Below, one piece after another: positions 10,401 to 16,281 of a DNA stretch of 38,734 nucleotides. The translations under genes and the position numbers were made by a program. The DNA lies in assembly GCA_964615935.1 (NCBI GenBank), contig CAZTTG010000060.1, positions 1 to 38,734 of the forward strand. The letters run 5' to 3'. The notes beneath the pieces are model-generated. The model searched no databases. It had not been told where the DNA came from and was given only the letters and a program-made list of their open reading frames with translations. The stretch is from CAZTTG01 sp964615935. Its GTDB lineage: Bacteria; Planctomycetota; UBA1135; GCA-002686595. Each line of letters starts with the position of its first letter. Position 1 is the first letter of the stretch.

Positions 10401-10725
10401 GGGTCGCGGCGGTGAAGTGCCCGATCTCGTGGATGGCGATCCCGGTGTGGAAGCTCACGTACATCAGGATCAGGGAGACCAGGGTCTCCGGGCTGACGAA
10501 GATGAACTCCAGCACCTCGCCCCGAGACACGGAGGCCGCCGACAGGGCCAGCACGGAGGAGATGAAGGCCACGTGGAAGGACACCAGGATGTGGTTGGCG
10601 ATCACCCAACCCTCCTGAAGGCCCGCGAATCGCCACGGCCGGGCCCGCGCGCCGCGGGCGGCCCGGCGAATCCGGCCCGCGTCGGCCGGCTGTCCCTCGG
10701 ATTCGTTCTGCGGGGAGCTCTTCAT
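4429..10725 (-). CDS. Membrane M50-like / circularly permuted enolase / PPDK-like dikinase fusion
   Basis: 2098 residues. (1) About 40-230: hydrophobic helices with a zinc-protease HEIGH motif (H99, E100, H103) and a later LLD (D219), as in M50 site-2 proteases. (2) About 280-585: enolase catalytic barrel with GGRH (H293), QE (E307), GLEGG (E350), ALD (D393), SIED (E451), GDD (D478), LIKANQIGT (K503), SHRS (H531-S533) and LGLKAGG (K554), aligning with yeast H159, E168, E211, D246, E295, D320, K345, H373-S375 and K396. (3) About 595-815: the enolase N-terminal domain (GIPTVGVEVEV, TSAGTG, RYGGKGCLNAV, LGMNAILSVSLALARA), here after the barrel, i.e. circularly permuted. (4) Pro/Ala linker 860-910, then unrecognised, mostly helical sequence to 1570. 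(5) 1575-1918: PPDK-like ATP-grasp (K1581, R1655, E1899, E1901, Q1913). (6) 1955-2070: phosphohistidine domain, GGSSSHAA (H2005). The PEP/pyruvate barrel of PPDK is missing. The ATG at 10725 was chosen because upstream codons do not resemble protein and a promoter abuts it. The function as a whole is unknown. Confidence 0.9.
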   Translation of the reverse strand: MKSSPQNESEGQPADAGRIRRAARGARARPWRFAGLQEGWVIANHILVSFHVAFISSVLALSAASVSRGEVLEFIFVSPETLVSLILMYVSFHTGIAIHEIGHFTAATRLNALNESILEEVQKSLRQPGLQRILYLFRVFALAPFGRAKGIKREGLNYYPDAPYNLAVAAAGPRASRNLALAALPPAILLLAIGLLFSAPVAIYPGRLLLGMGVIGLLDFLMADPGKYREFREKERKARDAASTVEKTSAWEERVGEAKETMLAGRLQEAVHPRLGPVTAPWQFRNCGMGGRHTEKEYPESNISMQEAMFLILGASNYQDAQEITVRLQNRLKEIIEKEEGCRVMGIGLEGGLAPYIDRGGYPLPEIRLWAMMKQAIQECGYRPGADVALALDPAMSELEIAYREEFGVPDSVGMYLFWRDKTKLVLDRDGVLDVYRKAIREYDIPILSIEDGFSEFDHEGWKLLMAELGDKMLIIGDDLVTTNDRTIEEAAEHSLINTVLIKANQIGTLEETLLAMLVGLGKGNELVVSHRSKSPNDDMEAHIALAANALGLKAGGGSNTERLVKYQTVTTLMESIAEAEPHEDRAEDRKAMVRRVAAREEPTNAGIPTVGVEVEVALPDAGVSLSSRGATPLGTSAGTGEAVHLVDAFLEQSEHREVLSRHSGLFREIEPGVFAFKPDVTPARVASTGDEALASLYTRSQRYGGKGCLNAVDNVRQVIAPFFEGRNVAAHSLRAADRDLLQLELRTAQRRAKLEASATPEEATHVAQRKQNLGMNAILSVSLALARATAQVRGKELYELLREEMLAIIERLAAEHAAPIEGSSFEDYVRALREVNRILESRGDTLYGELRRITGVYEVGDPTLAPRAPAAEPSPESAAAGPPEAAAPAATLTPAGPPAKASGEAQPGIPHPLTPPEQEQLLELDRALYAVYGPEARTDGRLDALRQYVQIKAGLTARLKHFEIVNHRLFRGADLLVVPYVAAETLVLHVVRPDGVETACVRKYPPGTIFTDELLTGLTGHSGEVVDVEREVAELNAEGLPEIRIDRIRDMASLLKTLNQSPNCEEVIYYLRFLVAKLCNLSSGVFLGAKNLQPEVRNLRTQLVQILNGSFAGKLRLPLRILVRNISTLILRPSLIDELWNDTIDLAEVHVRGSAITNELRRSTHHALGKGTLLLAQAYREYLETGKADALAALGHEQLSSADEEARGLETPCKIVKQIVEDLEKLLGSSQIVGRIREWQDGYTEELMRCEFGNSLQDELEALVSKGIRAQNRWVYQHHLRILIRKAEGASPPMDPEASFAGRLRGLQSPSPEEPGFDAAAAEREAREAVVGLGGALRELHQMELFRSLESVLSIHERGEDFQVFCRIHGLRNDIEATIRRGGFTEQRYLLYQLDCLLEEMGFLALRHVVTDFSESGVQLPVCLEIIHKCAWNLEHSGLQSQELCDLAGMLISPERTYGELLNVLESIQRGYHKLFHRVSVAYEAMGRRLGLDPEELRAVLGNFQRYMHDLNSIVHFADMALTYIQTQVPDNSQRLGGDLAASVDATIFDIAHISHVDEIDRRINLRDTVPNLRERYGGKGSGLLYISNLGVPTRDGFVLPTDIPRSGLHKSDRPRLETEVAAHLRILEEDIFRHEARPRRLGDAQHPLLLAVRSGSAFSMPGMLTTVVFVGINDQVAGALAEDDPWCAYDSYRRFLTSYSSAVWGLKLEDFDLVEQAKARYGVLYKYDLPWKAMKEVTEDFKVILAEKGFGEELERLLREPIVQLHNTVQAVFDSWDTEQATAYREIKGIRHSWKTAVVVQQMAMGNRRSDRIGEGMDETTASLTGVIPRTITSEWGDRKLTGDYKFSAVGDDLVGGLTIAPSFESMEKLDALLPMLKRHLDHADERLRRFCGTDQELEFTVERGVLSVLQSRMAETSVEQVGSSFESPGEKDSRGIGIRGGGFRGLAAFDQADVDELLASDFGDREDIDGVLLILENPTPEEIPLILSADGLLTAKGGSSSHAAVAINAIDDKPFYAVFAAGGLRVNVRAHAAALLGKGGEVTHRIRKGDVVSINGQSGAIYMGWRKLQKAAIHSQPNPEGERTELSATEQPAKG

Positions 10726-10729
10726 ACCG

Positions 10730-10760
10730 GTTATATACAGACCCCACCGGCACGGGTCCA
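10730..10760 (-). promoter_or_regulatory. Candidate promoter abutting the fusion-gene start (leaderless?)
   Basis: Reading the minus strand, TGGACC (10755-10760, four of six matches to TTGACA) is followed after 17 bases by TATATA (10732-10737); two bases further on the register TATAAC (five of six matches to TATAAT) is also available. Only six bases separate TATATA from the ATG at 10725, so transcription would begin at or very near the start codon. No Shine-Dalgarno-like sequence precedes this ATG, which fits a leaderless mRNA. This AT-rich patch stands out sharply in very GC-rich surroundings. Sequence-only prediction. Confidence 0.4.
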
Positions 10761-10800
10761 GGAGGGTCGGCGGGGCCCCGGAGGGGCTCCCCCGGCCCTC

Positions 10801-10985
10801 GAGCGGACCCCGCCGCAGAACACGGGGGGCGGCGCGGCCTGCACCGGCCAGATGACCCCGAGGATCAACGATCCGCTGGGGGTCAACCACGCCGCCGGCA
10901 CGGTCGTCTACTACCAGGGCTGGACCGCGACCCGGCCGGAATCGGCACCGACGTCTCCGACGCGGTGGAGGTCACCTACCAGTAG
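10801..10985 (+). pseudogene. 3' remnant of a secreted-protein gene, frame-shifted
   Basis: This 342-base gap between two minus-strand genes holds a plus-strand remnant. One frame reads through RINDPLGVNHAAGTVVYYQGW up to 10923. The next frame continues RDPAGIGTDVSDAVEVTYQ and stops with TAG at 10983-10985. The two halves join into one sensible C-terminus if a single base is missing near 10924. The ending resembles the C-terminal domain of the intact secreted protein at 17973-19739 (YRDVAGGPIGFNLSDGLR). No start codon, signal peptide or ribosome-binding site is visible, so this looks like the leftover 3' end of a deleted gene. A very short gene with a sequencing error cannot be excluded. Confidence 0.5.
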
Positions 10986-11053
10986 CGGACCGCCCAGCGG
11001 ACGCTAGCCCGATCCGGTCCGATCCGGCGAGGGCTCGCGGAACGAGGTACCAC

Positions 11054-11085
11054 CCGGGGGGGGCCGATCAGCCGGTCCCCCCCGG
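11054..11085 (-). terminator. Strong hairpin across the stop codon of the flavoprotein gene
   Basis: Nine-base arms CCGGGGGGG and CCCCCCCGG flank a short loop that contains the TGA stop (complement of 11068-11070) of the gene ending here. There is no clear T-tract after it, so it may act as an RNA 3'-end stabiliser or weak terminator rather than a classic intrinsic terminator. The G8 and C7 runs are also places where sequencing errors are common. Confidence 0.35.
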
Positions 11086-12546
11086 CTCTTCGATCCGCTG
11101 CTCCTCGTGGTACTCGTAGTCGGTGTTGACCGCCCACACGTCGTGGGCGGCGCCGCACATGTTCCCCAGGACCATCATGGCGGTCAGCATCGAGTGGTCC
11201 TGATTGTTGTACTTGTGCATCCCGTTGCGGCCGGCGGGGTGCAGGTTGGGGATGGGATCGATCCCCGCCCGCGCGGCCTCCAGGCACTCCCGGTAGCGGC
11301 GATCGTAGATCGGATAGGCCTTGGGGACGCGCAGCACGCAGCCGTCGATCACCTGAGCGGGAGCGACCAGCCCGAGGCGGTCGATCTCCTCGGTGGCCAG
11401 CGCCACCAGCTCCTCGTCCGGGCTGGACCACAGCTCGTCCTTCTCGAAGCAGAAGTACTCCATCCCCAGGCAGGTGCGATCCGGATCGGGGCACATGTCC
11501 GCGCTCCAGTTGCGGAAGTTCTGGATGCGGCCCACCCGGACCTCGGGGGCGTGGACGTAGATCCAGTTGTCGGGGAAGAGGTCCCGCGCCTCGACCACCA
11601 GCGCCACCAGCAGGAAGGCCCGATAGCGGAGGCCGTCGGCGCCCTCCCGGACCTCCGGCGAGGGCTGCGGCTCGAGCGCCCGCACCAGCGAGCGGATCGG
11701 CATGGTGCTGATGAAGTGCTCGCCCGCGATGCGCCGCTCTCCCTCGGGTGACCGGGCGCGCACCGCCACCACCCGGCCCTCGCGGAGCTCCACGGCGCTC
11801 ACGCGGTGCTGCATCAGCACCCGCCCGCCCATTTCCTGCAGCCGGTCGCGGCAGGCCTCCCACAGCTGACCCGGTCCCAGGCGGGGGTACTGGAAGCGCT
11901 CGATCAGGCTCTTGATCCGGGTCGAGTTTCGCCGGAGGGAGATCGCGTTGAGGACCACCCGCGCCAGGGAGAGGTCCTGGATGCGCTGCGCGGCCCAATC
12001 GGCGCCCAGCTCGGTGCAGGGGATGCCCCACACCTTCTCCGTGTAGGTCTTGAAGAAGATCTCGAACAGCCGCTTCCCGAAGCGGTTCGAGACCCACTGC
12101 TCGAAGTTGTCCTGCCGGGGGCGACGGCGCAGGCGAGCCCGGACGTAGCTCGCGAGCACCAGCAGGGAGTCCCGGATTCCGAGGCCCCTGAGGGCGTTCC
12201 CGATCCGCAGGGGATAGTTGAAGAACCGGCCGCGGTAGTAGATCCGCGACAGCCGGGGGATCTGGAGGAACTCCTCGCCCAGGATCTCGTGCCACAGCGC
12301 CTCGACCGGCGCGTACTTGGTGAAGAAGCGGTGCCCCCCGATGTCGAAGCGGTAGCCCTTGTACCCCGCGGTGCGCGAGATTCCCCCCACCATGTCGGTG
12401 GCCTCCAGCACGGTGACCTCCACTCCCTCACGGGCCAGGAGGTAGGCGGCGGTCAAGCCGGCCGGGCCCGCGCCGATGACCACCACCCGATCGCGCGGCT
12501 TCAGGAGGTCGACCGGGCGCGCGGGGGCTTCGTGGGGATCGCTCAT
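11068..12546 (-). CDS. FAD-dependent oxidoreductase, UDP-galactopyranose mutase-like
   Basis: 492 residues from the ATG at 12546. Residues 20-55 form a classic dinucleotide-binding Rossmann motif, VVVIGAGPAGLTAAYLLARE, ending in an acidic residue (VLEA), followed by the FAD-family signature DMVGGISRT. FDIGGHRFFTK (68-77) is typical of UDP-galactopyranose mutase-like and amine-oxidase-fold flavoproteins, as are the downstream FNYPLR and KTYTEKVWGIP segments. Members use reduced or oxidised FAD in the cytoplasm; a role in surface-polysaccharide sugar conversion is plausible, but true mutase activity is not shown and related desaturase- or protoporphyrinogen-oxidase-like enzymes share these motifs. 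No signal peptide or membrane segment is seen. No good ribosome-binding site precedes the ATG. The gene is divergent from the sulfatase-fold lipoprotein gene at 12741. Confidence 0.85.
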   Translation of the reverse strand: MSDPHEAPARPVDLLKPRDRVVVIGAGPAGLTAAYLLAREGVEVTVLEATDMVGGISRTAGYKGYRFDIGGHRFFTKYAPVEALWHEILGEEFLQIPRLSRIYYRGRFFNYPLRIGNALRGLGIRDSLLVLASYVRARLRRRPRQDNFEQWVSNRFGKRLFEIFFKTYTEKVWGIPCTELGADWAAQRIQDLSLARVVLNAISLRRNSTRIKSLIERFQYPRLGPGQLWEACRDRLQEMGGRVLMQHRVSAVELREGRVVAVRARSPEGERRIAGEHFISTMPIRSLVRALEPQPSPEVREGADGLRYRAFLLVALVVEARDLFPDNWIYVHAPEVRVGRIQNFRNWSADMCPDPDRTCLGMEYFCFEKDELWSSPDEELVALATEEIDRLGLVAPAQVIDGCVLRVPKAYPIYDRRYRECLEAARAGIDPIPNLHPAGRNGMHKYNNQDHSMLTAMMVLGNMCGAAHDVWAVNTDYEYHEEQRIEEPGGTG

Positions 12547-12614
12547 TCTGGGGGGCGTGGCCGGGCCCGCCGATCGCCCCCACGGGCGGGGGCCGGGCTT
12601 CCTGGGGAGGCCAG

Positions 12615-12625
12615 TGATATCATAT
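12615..12625. promoter_or_regulatory. Palindromic AT island with overlapping divergent -10-like boxes
   Basis: The 194-base intergenic region between divergent genes contains TGATATCA (12615-12622), a perfect palindrome. On the minus strand it yields TATGAT (12619-12624) and on the plus strand TATCAT (12618-12623), each five of six matches to TATAAT. This could be one symmetric bidirectional promoter serving the flavoprotein gene and the lipoprotein gene. No convincing -35 hexamer was found in either direction. Confidence 0.3.
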
Positions 12626-12740
12626 CCGAGGTCTGCCCCGCGAGGCCGCACCCGAGGGATGGGGTGCGCTCCGGAGGTCGCCCTCCGGAGAGGAACGGGG
12701 CCTCGATCCCGACTCCTTCCGATCGCCATCCTCCGCCGCC

Positions 12741-14150
12741 ATGGCCCACCCGCCCCCTCTCCCTTGGCTGACGCTTTCCCTCGTCCTGGCGCTCGCCGTC
12801 GGATGCAGCGAGGCTCCCCAGGAGCCCCCCAACGTCATCCTGATCTCGCTCGACACCGTGCGGGCCGACCACCTCGGCTGCTACGGCTACGAGCGCGACA
12901 CCTCTCCCGCCCTGGACGCCCTGGCCGAGGTCTCCACGCGCTACGAGACCAGCTACGCCACCGCCCCCTGGACCCTGCCGACGCACGCCTCGATGTTCAC
13001 CGGCAAGCACTCCTTCGAGCACGGGGCGCGGACCTATCCGATTCCGCCCGGTGTGGAGGCGACCAACAACGCCAACGCCCTGGCGCCCGGGCACCTGACC
13101 CTGGCCGAGACCCTGTCCGCCGAGGGCTATCGCACGGGGGCGGTGGTCGCCAACTCGACCTATCTGAAGTCCGCCTTCAAAGTGGACCAGGGATTCGCCC
13201 CCCAGGACTACCTGATCAAGCGGGTCCGGGCCCCCGACATCACCCGTCTGGCCGTCCGGTGGATGGCGCGCGAGGCCGAGGAATCGGAGCGCCCGTTCTT
13301 CCTGTTCGTCAACTACATGGACACCCACCGGCCGTACAACACCAGCCCGCGCAACGACGGCAGGATCCCCGCACCCGCGCCGGGCCCCGGTGGGCAGCCG
13401 GTGCAGTCGGGGGAGCTCCTGAACCAGCTCTACGACGTGGTCCTGGAGATGGGCCAGCCCCCCCCGGAGGCCCTGGTCCAGGAGCTGATCAACCAGTACG
13501 ACCTGGCCATAGCCAACCTGGACGAGGCGCTGGGACAGCTCTTCGAGTGGCTGAGGCGCGAGGGCCACTGGGACGACACCCTGATCATCGTCACCTCCGA
13601 TCACGGCGAGTACTTCGGAGAGCACGGCCTGGTGGAGCATTCCAAGGACATCTACCAGGAGGGAGTGCGAGTCCCGCTGCTGGTCAAGGGACCGGGCCAG
13701 CGCAGCGGCCACGTGGAGAAGACCGTGGCCTCCTCGGTGGACCTGCCCGCCCTGGTGCTCGATCACCTGCCGGCCCGGCTGGCCGCCAAGTATAAGAAGG
13801 CCTACCCCTACCGGCCGGGCAACCACGCGGTGGTCGCCGAGAACTACTACAGCCGCATCAAGGACCTGGAGGCCAGCTACGGCGAGCGCTTCCAGCGCGT
13901 GCGCACCGCGATCTTCTTCGACCGCTGGAAGTACATCCACTCGACCGACGGCGACTGCGAGCTCTACGACCTCGAGAGCGATCCCCTCGAGCAGCGCGAC
14001 CTGTACGCCGACAAGCAGGCCCTGGTGGAGATCCTGGCCGGCAAGCTGGAGGCCTTCCGGACCGAGGGCCCGCCGGCCGAGGGGGGGGGAGCCGTTCCCG
14101 TTCTGGGGGAGGAAGACCTGGAGGAGATGCGCCGCCTGGGCTACCTCTGA
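12741..14150 (+). CDS. Sulfatase-fold (alkaline phosphatase superfamily) lipoprotein, Thr active site
   Basis: 469 residues with an N-terminal signal ending LAVGC (Cys22), a near-canonical lipobox, so it is probably anchored outside the cytoplasmic membrane. The alkaline-phosphatase/sulfatase fold is shown by NVILISLDTVRADHLGCYGY (metal Asp38), PWTLPTHASMFTG (76-88), TSDHGEYFGEHG (D287, H288) and the basic/His segment near 300. The residue that a true sulfatase uses as formylglycine (Cys or Ser in C/S-x-P-x-R) is Thr78, as in lipoteichoic-acid-synthase-type phosphotransferases. A phosphoester or phosphoglycerol substrate is therefore at least as likely as a sulfate ester. The C-terminus ends RRLGYL, a tail shared by many proteins of this type. 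The start was chosen for the signal peptide; no Shine-Dalgarno is obvious. The M20 peptidase gene follows on the same strand 76 bases later. Confidence 0.85.
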   Translation: MAHPPPLPWLTLSLVLALAVGCSEAPQEPPNVILISLDTVRADHLGCYGYERDTSPALDALAEVSTRYETSYATAPWTLPTHASMFTGKHSFEHGARTYPIPPGVEATNNANALAPGHLTLAETLSAEGYRTGAVVANSTYLKSAFKVDQGFAPQDYLIKRVRAPDITRLAVRWMAREAEESERPFFLFVNYMDTHRPYNTSPRNDGRIPAPAPGPGGQPVQSGELLNQLYDVVLEMGQPPPEALVQELINQYDLAIANLDEALGQLFEWLRREGHWDDTLIIVTSDHGEYFGEHGLVEHSKDIYQEGVRVPLLVKGPGQRSGHVEKTVASSVDLPALVLDHLPARLAAKYKKAYPYRPGNHAVVAENYYSRIKDLEASYGERFQRVRTAIFFDRWKYIHSTDGDCELYDLESDPLEQRDLYADKQALVEILAGKLEAFRTEGPPAEGGGAVPVLGEEDLEEMRRLGYL

Positions 14151-14226
14151 TTCTTGCTCCTCCGCCCGCTCCGCCGCTATGCTCCCCGGCTTCCCCTCGG
14201 GATCGCCCCCACGGAGCCCGATTCTC

Positions 14227-15647
14227 ATGGATCCCCGCCAGACCCTCCGCAGCGTCGAGAAGATCTGGGATGAGAGCATCATCCCGGCCCTGACCGAGTA
14301 CATCCGCATCCCCTGCAAGTCGCCCGCCTTCGATCCCGACTGGCGCCAGCACGGCCACCTGGATCGCGCCGCCGCGCTGGTGGAGGGGTGGTGCCGCGAG
14401 CGCTCGATCGAGGGCATGGAGATCGAGGTGGTGCGGCTCGAGGGCCGCACGCCGCTGGTGTTCATGGAGATCCCGGGCGAGATCGAGGACACGGTGATGC
14501 TCTACGGGCACATCGACAAGCAGCCCGAGATGAGCGGCTGGTCCGAGGGCCTGGGACCCTGGGAGCCGGTCCTGCGCGACGACAAGCTCTACGGGCGGGG
14601 GGGCGCCGACGACGGCTACGCCGCCTTCGCGGCCCTGGCGGCGATCGAGGCCCTGCGGGAGCAGGGGACGCCGCACGCGCGCTGCGTGGTGTTGATCGAG
14701 GCCTGCGAGGAGAGCGGCAGCACGGACCTTCCCCACCACATCGAGGAGCTGGCCCACCGCATCGGGCAGCCCAGCCGGTCATCGCCCTCGACTCGGGCGC
14801 CGGCAACTTCGATCAGCTCTGGTGCACCACCTCCCTGCGGGGGTTCATCGCCGGCGATCTCACCGTCGAGGTGCTCTCCCAGGGCGTGCACTCGGGGGAC
14901 GCCTCGGGCATCGTGCCCTCCAGCTTCAGGATCCTGAGACACCTCCTGAGCCGGCTGGAGCACGCCGGCACCGGCGAGGTGGTGCCGGCCGAGTTCCACG
15001 TCGAGATCCCCCAGGAGCGCATCGCCCAGGCGAAGGCCTCGGCCGGGGTGCTGGACGGCCTGATCTGGAGCCGCTTTCCCCTGGTGGAGGGGGTCAAGCC
15101 CGTCAGCGACGATCCGGTGCAGCTCGTGCTGAACCGCACCTGGCGCCCGGCGGTCTCGATCACGGGCGCCCGGGGTCTGCCGGACATCGACGAGGCCGGC
15201 AACGTGCTGCGTCCCACCTCGACCGTGAGGATCTCGGTACGCGTGCCCCCGACCACTGACGTCGAGCGCGCCGCCGAGGCCCTCGAGGAGCTCCTCGAGC
15301 GGGACCCGCCCTGCGGAGCGCGGGTGCGCTTCCAGCCGGAGACCTCCGGGTCCGGCTGGAACGCCCCCGAGCTGGAACCCTGGCTGGAGAAGGCCCTGCA
15401 GCGCGCCTCCAAGGATTACTTCGGCGAGCCCGCGGTCTTCATGGGCGAGGGCGGCTCGATCCCCTTCATGAACCTCCTGGGCGAGCGCTTCCCCGGGGCC
15501 CAGTTCCTGATCACCGGAGTGCTCGGCCCGGCCTCCAACGCGCACGGACCCGACGAGTTCCTGCACCTGCCCTGCGCGAAGAAGCTGACCGCCTGCGCCG
15601 CCCACGTCCTGGGCGAGCACGCCCGGCGGGAGCCGCCGGAGGGCTGA
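14227..15647 (+). CDS. M20-family metallopeptidase (dipeptidase-like), frame-shifted
   Basis: The protein is split between two frames. From the ATG at 14227 it reads MDPRQTLRSVEKIWDESIIP through LAHRIGQP. At about 14766-14778 one base appears to be missing, and the neighbouring frame continues PVIALDSGAGNFDQ to the TGA at 15645-15647. Joined, it has the full M20 metal and catalytic set: YGHIDKQPEM (His-x-Asp), GRGGADDGYA (bridging Asp), EACEESGS (catalytic Glu pair), ALDSGAGN (Asp) and a late His in SNAHGPDEF, with the lid domain between (SQGVHSGDASGIVPS). Length after repair, about 473 residues, is normal for carnosinase-like M20 dipeptidases, which act as zinc hydrolases in the cytoplasm. 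All residues are retained, so a sequencing error or very recent mutation is likely. The 3' end overlaps the convergent MORN-repeat gene by 137 bases. Confidence 0.8.
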
Positions 15648-16272
15648 TGGGGTCCTCCTCGGGCAGGGCTCGCACCCGCCGGTCGTCCTCGTAGATCCCG
15701 CTGCGCACGTCGTCCACCGATCCGTCGGGGTGCCGGTAGCGGAAGGGGCCCTGGCGCCGGCCTCCCTCGAAGCTGCCCGACCACCAGGACGCGCCGTTCT
15801 CGTGCCAGGCCTGGAACGGCCCCTCGCGCTCGCCGTTCCGGTAGCTGCCCTCCAGCCGCCGGTGTCCGTTGTGGTACCACTCCAGGGTCCGACCGTGGGT
15901 CTCTCCGGCGCGGAAGGAACCCTCCCAGCGGACCTGGCCGTTGTCGAACCAGAAGGTCCATCTCCCGTGCCGGCGGCTCCCGCGGAAGTGGCCGCGGGAC
16001 TCCATCACCCCGTTCCCGTGCCAGGTCGCGGCGGCCCCGTTCAGGCGGCCGGACCAGTCACCTTGGGGAGCGCCTCGATCGACGCCGGCGCGCAGATCCG
16101 ACCAGGGCCCGTAGACCGGCTCGGCGGCGGCGACCTCGCGGCCGCCGGGCGGGATCAGGAGCAGGATCACGGCCAGGGCCGGCAGCACCAGGGCCGCGAG
16201 CAGGAGGTGGGAGCGGGAGGGCACGGCGGGGGGAGCCGGGATCTGCCGGCGGGGTGGCCATAGGAGTATCAC
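15511..16272 (-). CDS. Exported or membrane-anchored MORN-repeat protein
   Basis: 253 residues from a GTG at 16272, nine bases after the stop of the upstream sulfatase-fold gene, so the two are probably one operon. A strongly hydrophobic segment (about 23-42, LLLAALVLPALAVILLLIPP) is a signal anchor. Residues about 80-205 contain repeated MORN-variant units of the form W-x-x-N-G-x-x-x-x-x-G-x-F (WHGNGVMESRGHFRG, WFDNGQVRWEGSFRAG, WYHNGHRRLEGSYRNG, WHENGASWWSGSFEGG). MORN repeats bind proteins or lipids; no enzyme is implied. The last ~45 residues are a low-complexity Arg/Gly-rich tail read antisense through the M20 gene, so the ancestral stop may have been lost or the 3' end is mis-sequenced. 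The function is unknown. Confidence 0.7.
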   Translation of the reverse strand: MILLWPPRRQIPAPPAVPSRSHLLLAALVLPALAVILLLIPPGGREVAAAEPVYGPWSDLRAGVDRGAPQGDWSGRLNGAAATWHGNGVMESRGHFRGSRRHGRWTFWFDNGQVRWEGSFRAGETHGRTLEWYHNGHRRLEGSYRNGEREGPFQAWHENGASWWSGSFEGGRRQGPFRYRHPDGSVDDVRSGIYEDDRRVRALPEEDPISPPAAPAGRARPGRGRRRRSASSRRAGAGTRRVRARWRPGRALR

Positions 16273-16281
16273 ACGTCGGGC

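Noticed and set aside
10490..10640. Separate small membrane protein gene at the start of the giant gene
   Set aside because: The hydrophobic N-terminal domain is in the same uninterrupted frame, with no stop between it and the enolase barrel.
4429..10725. Giant gene as an assembly artefact joining three genes
   Set aside because: One uninterrupted 2098-codon frame with linkers and no N gap; a fusion is more likely, though only homologues can prove it.
14760..14780. Programmed -1 frameshift in the M20 gene
   Set aside because: No slippery heptamer or downstream stimulatory structure is evident at the junction; an error or mutation is simpler.
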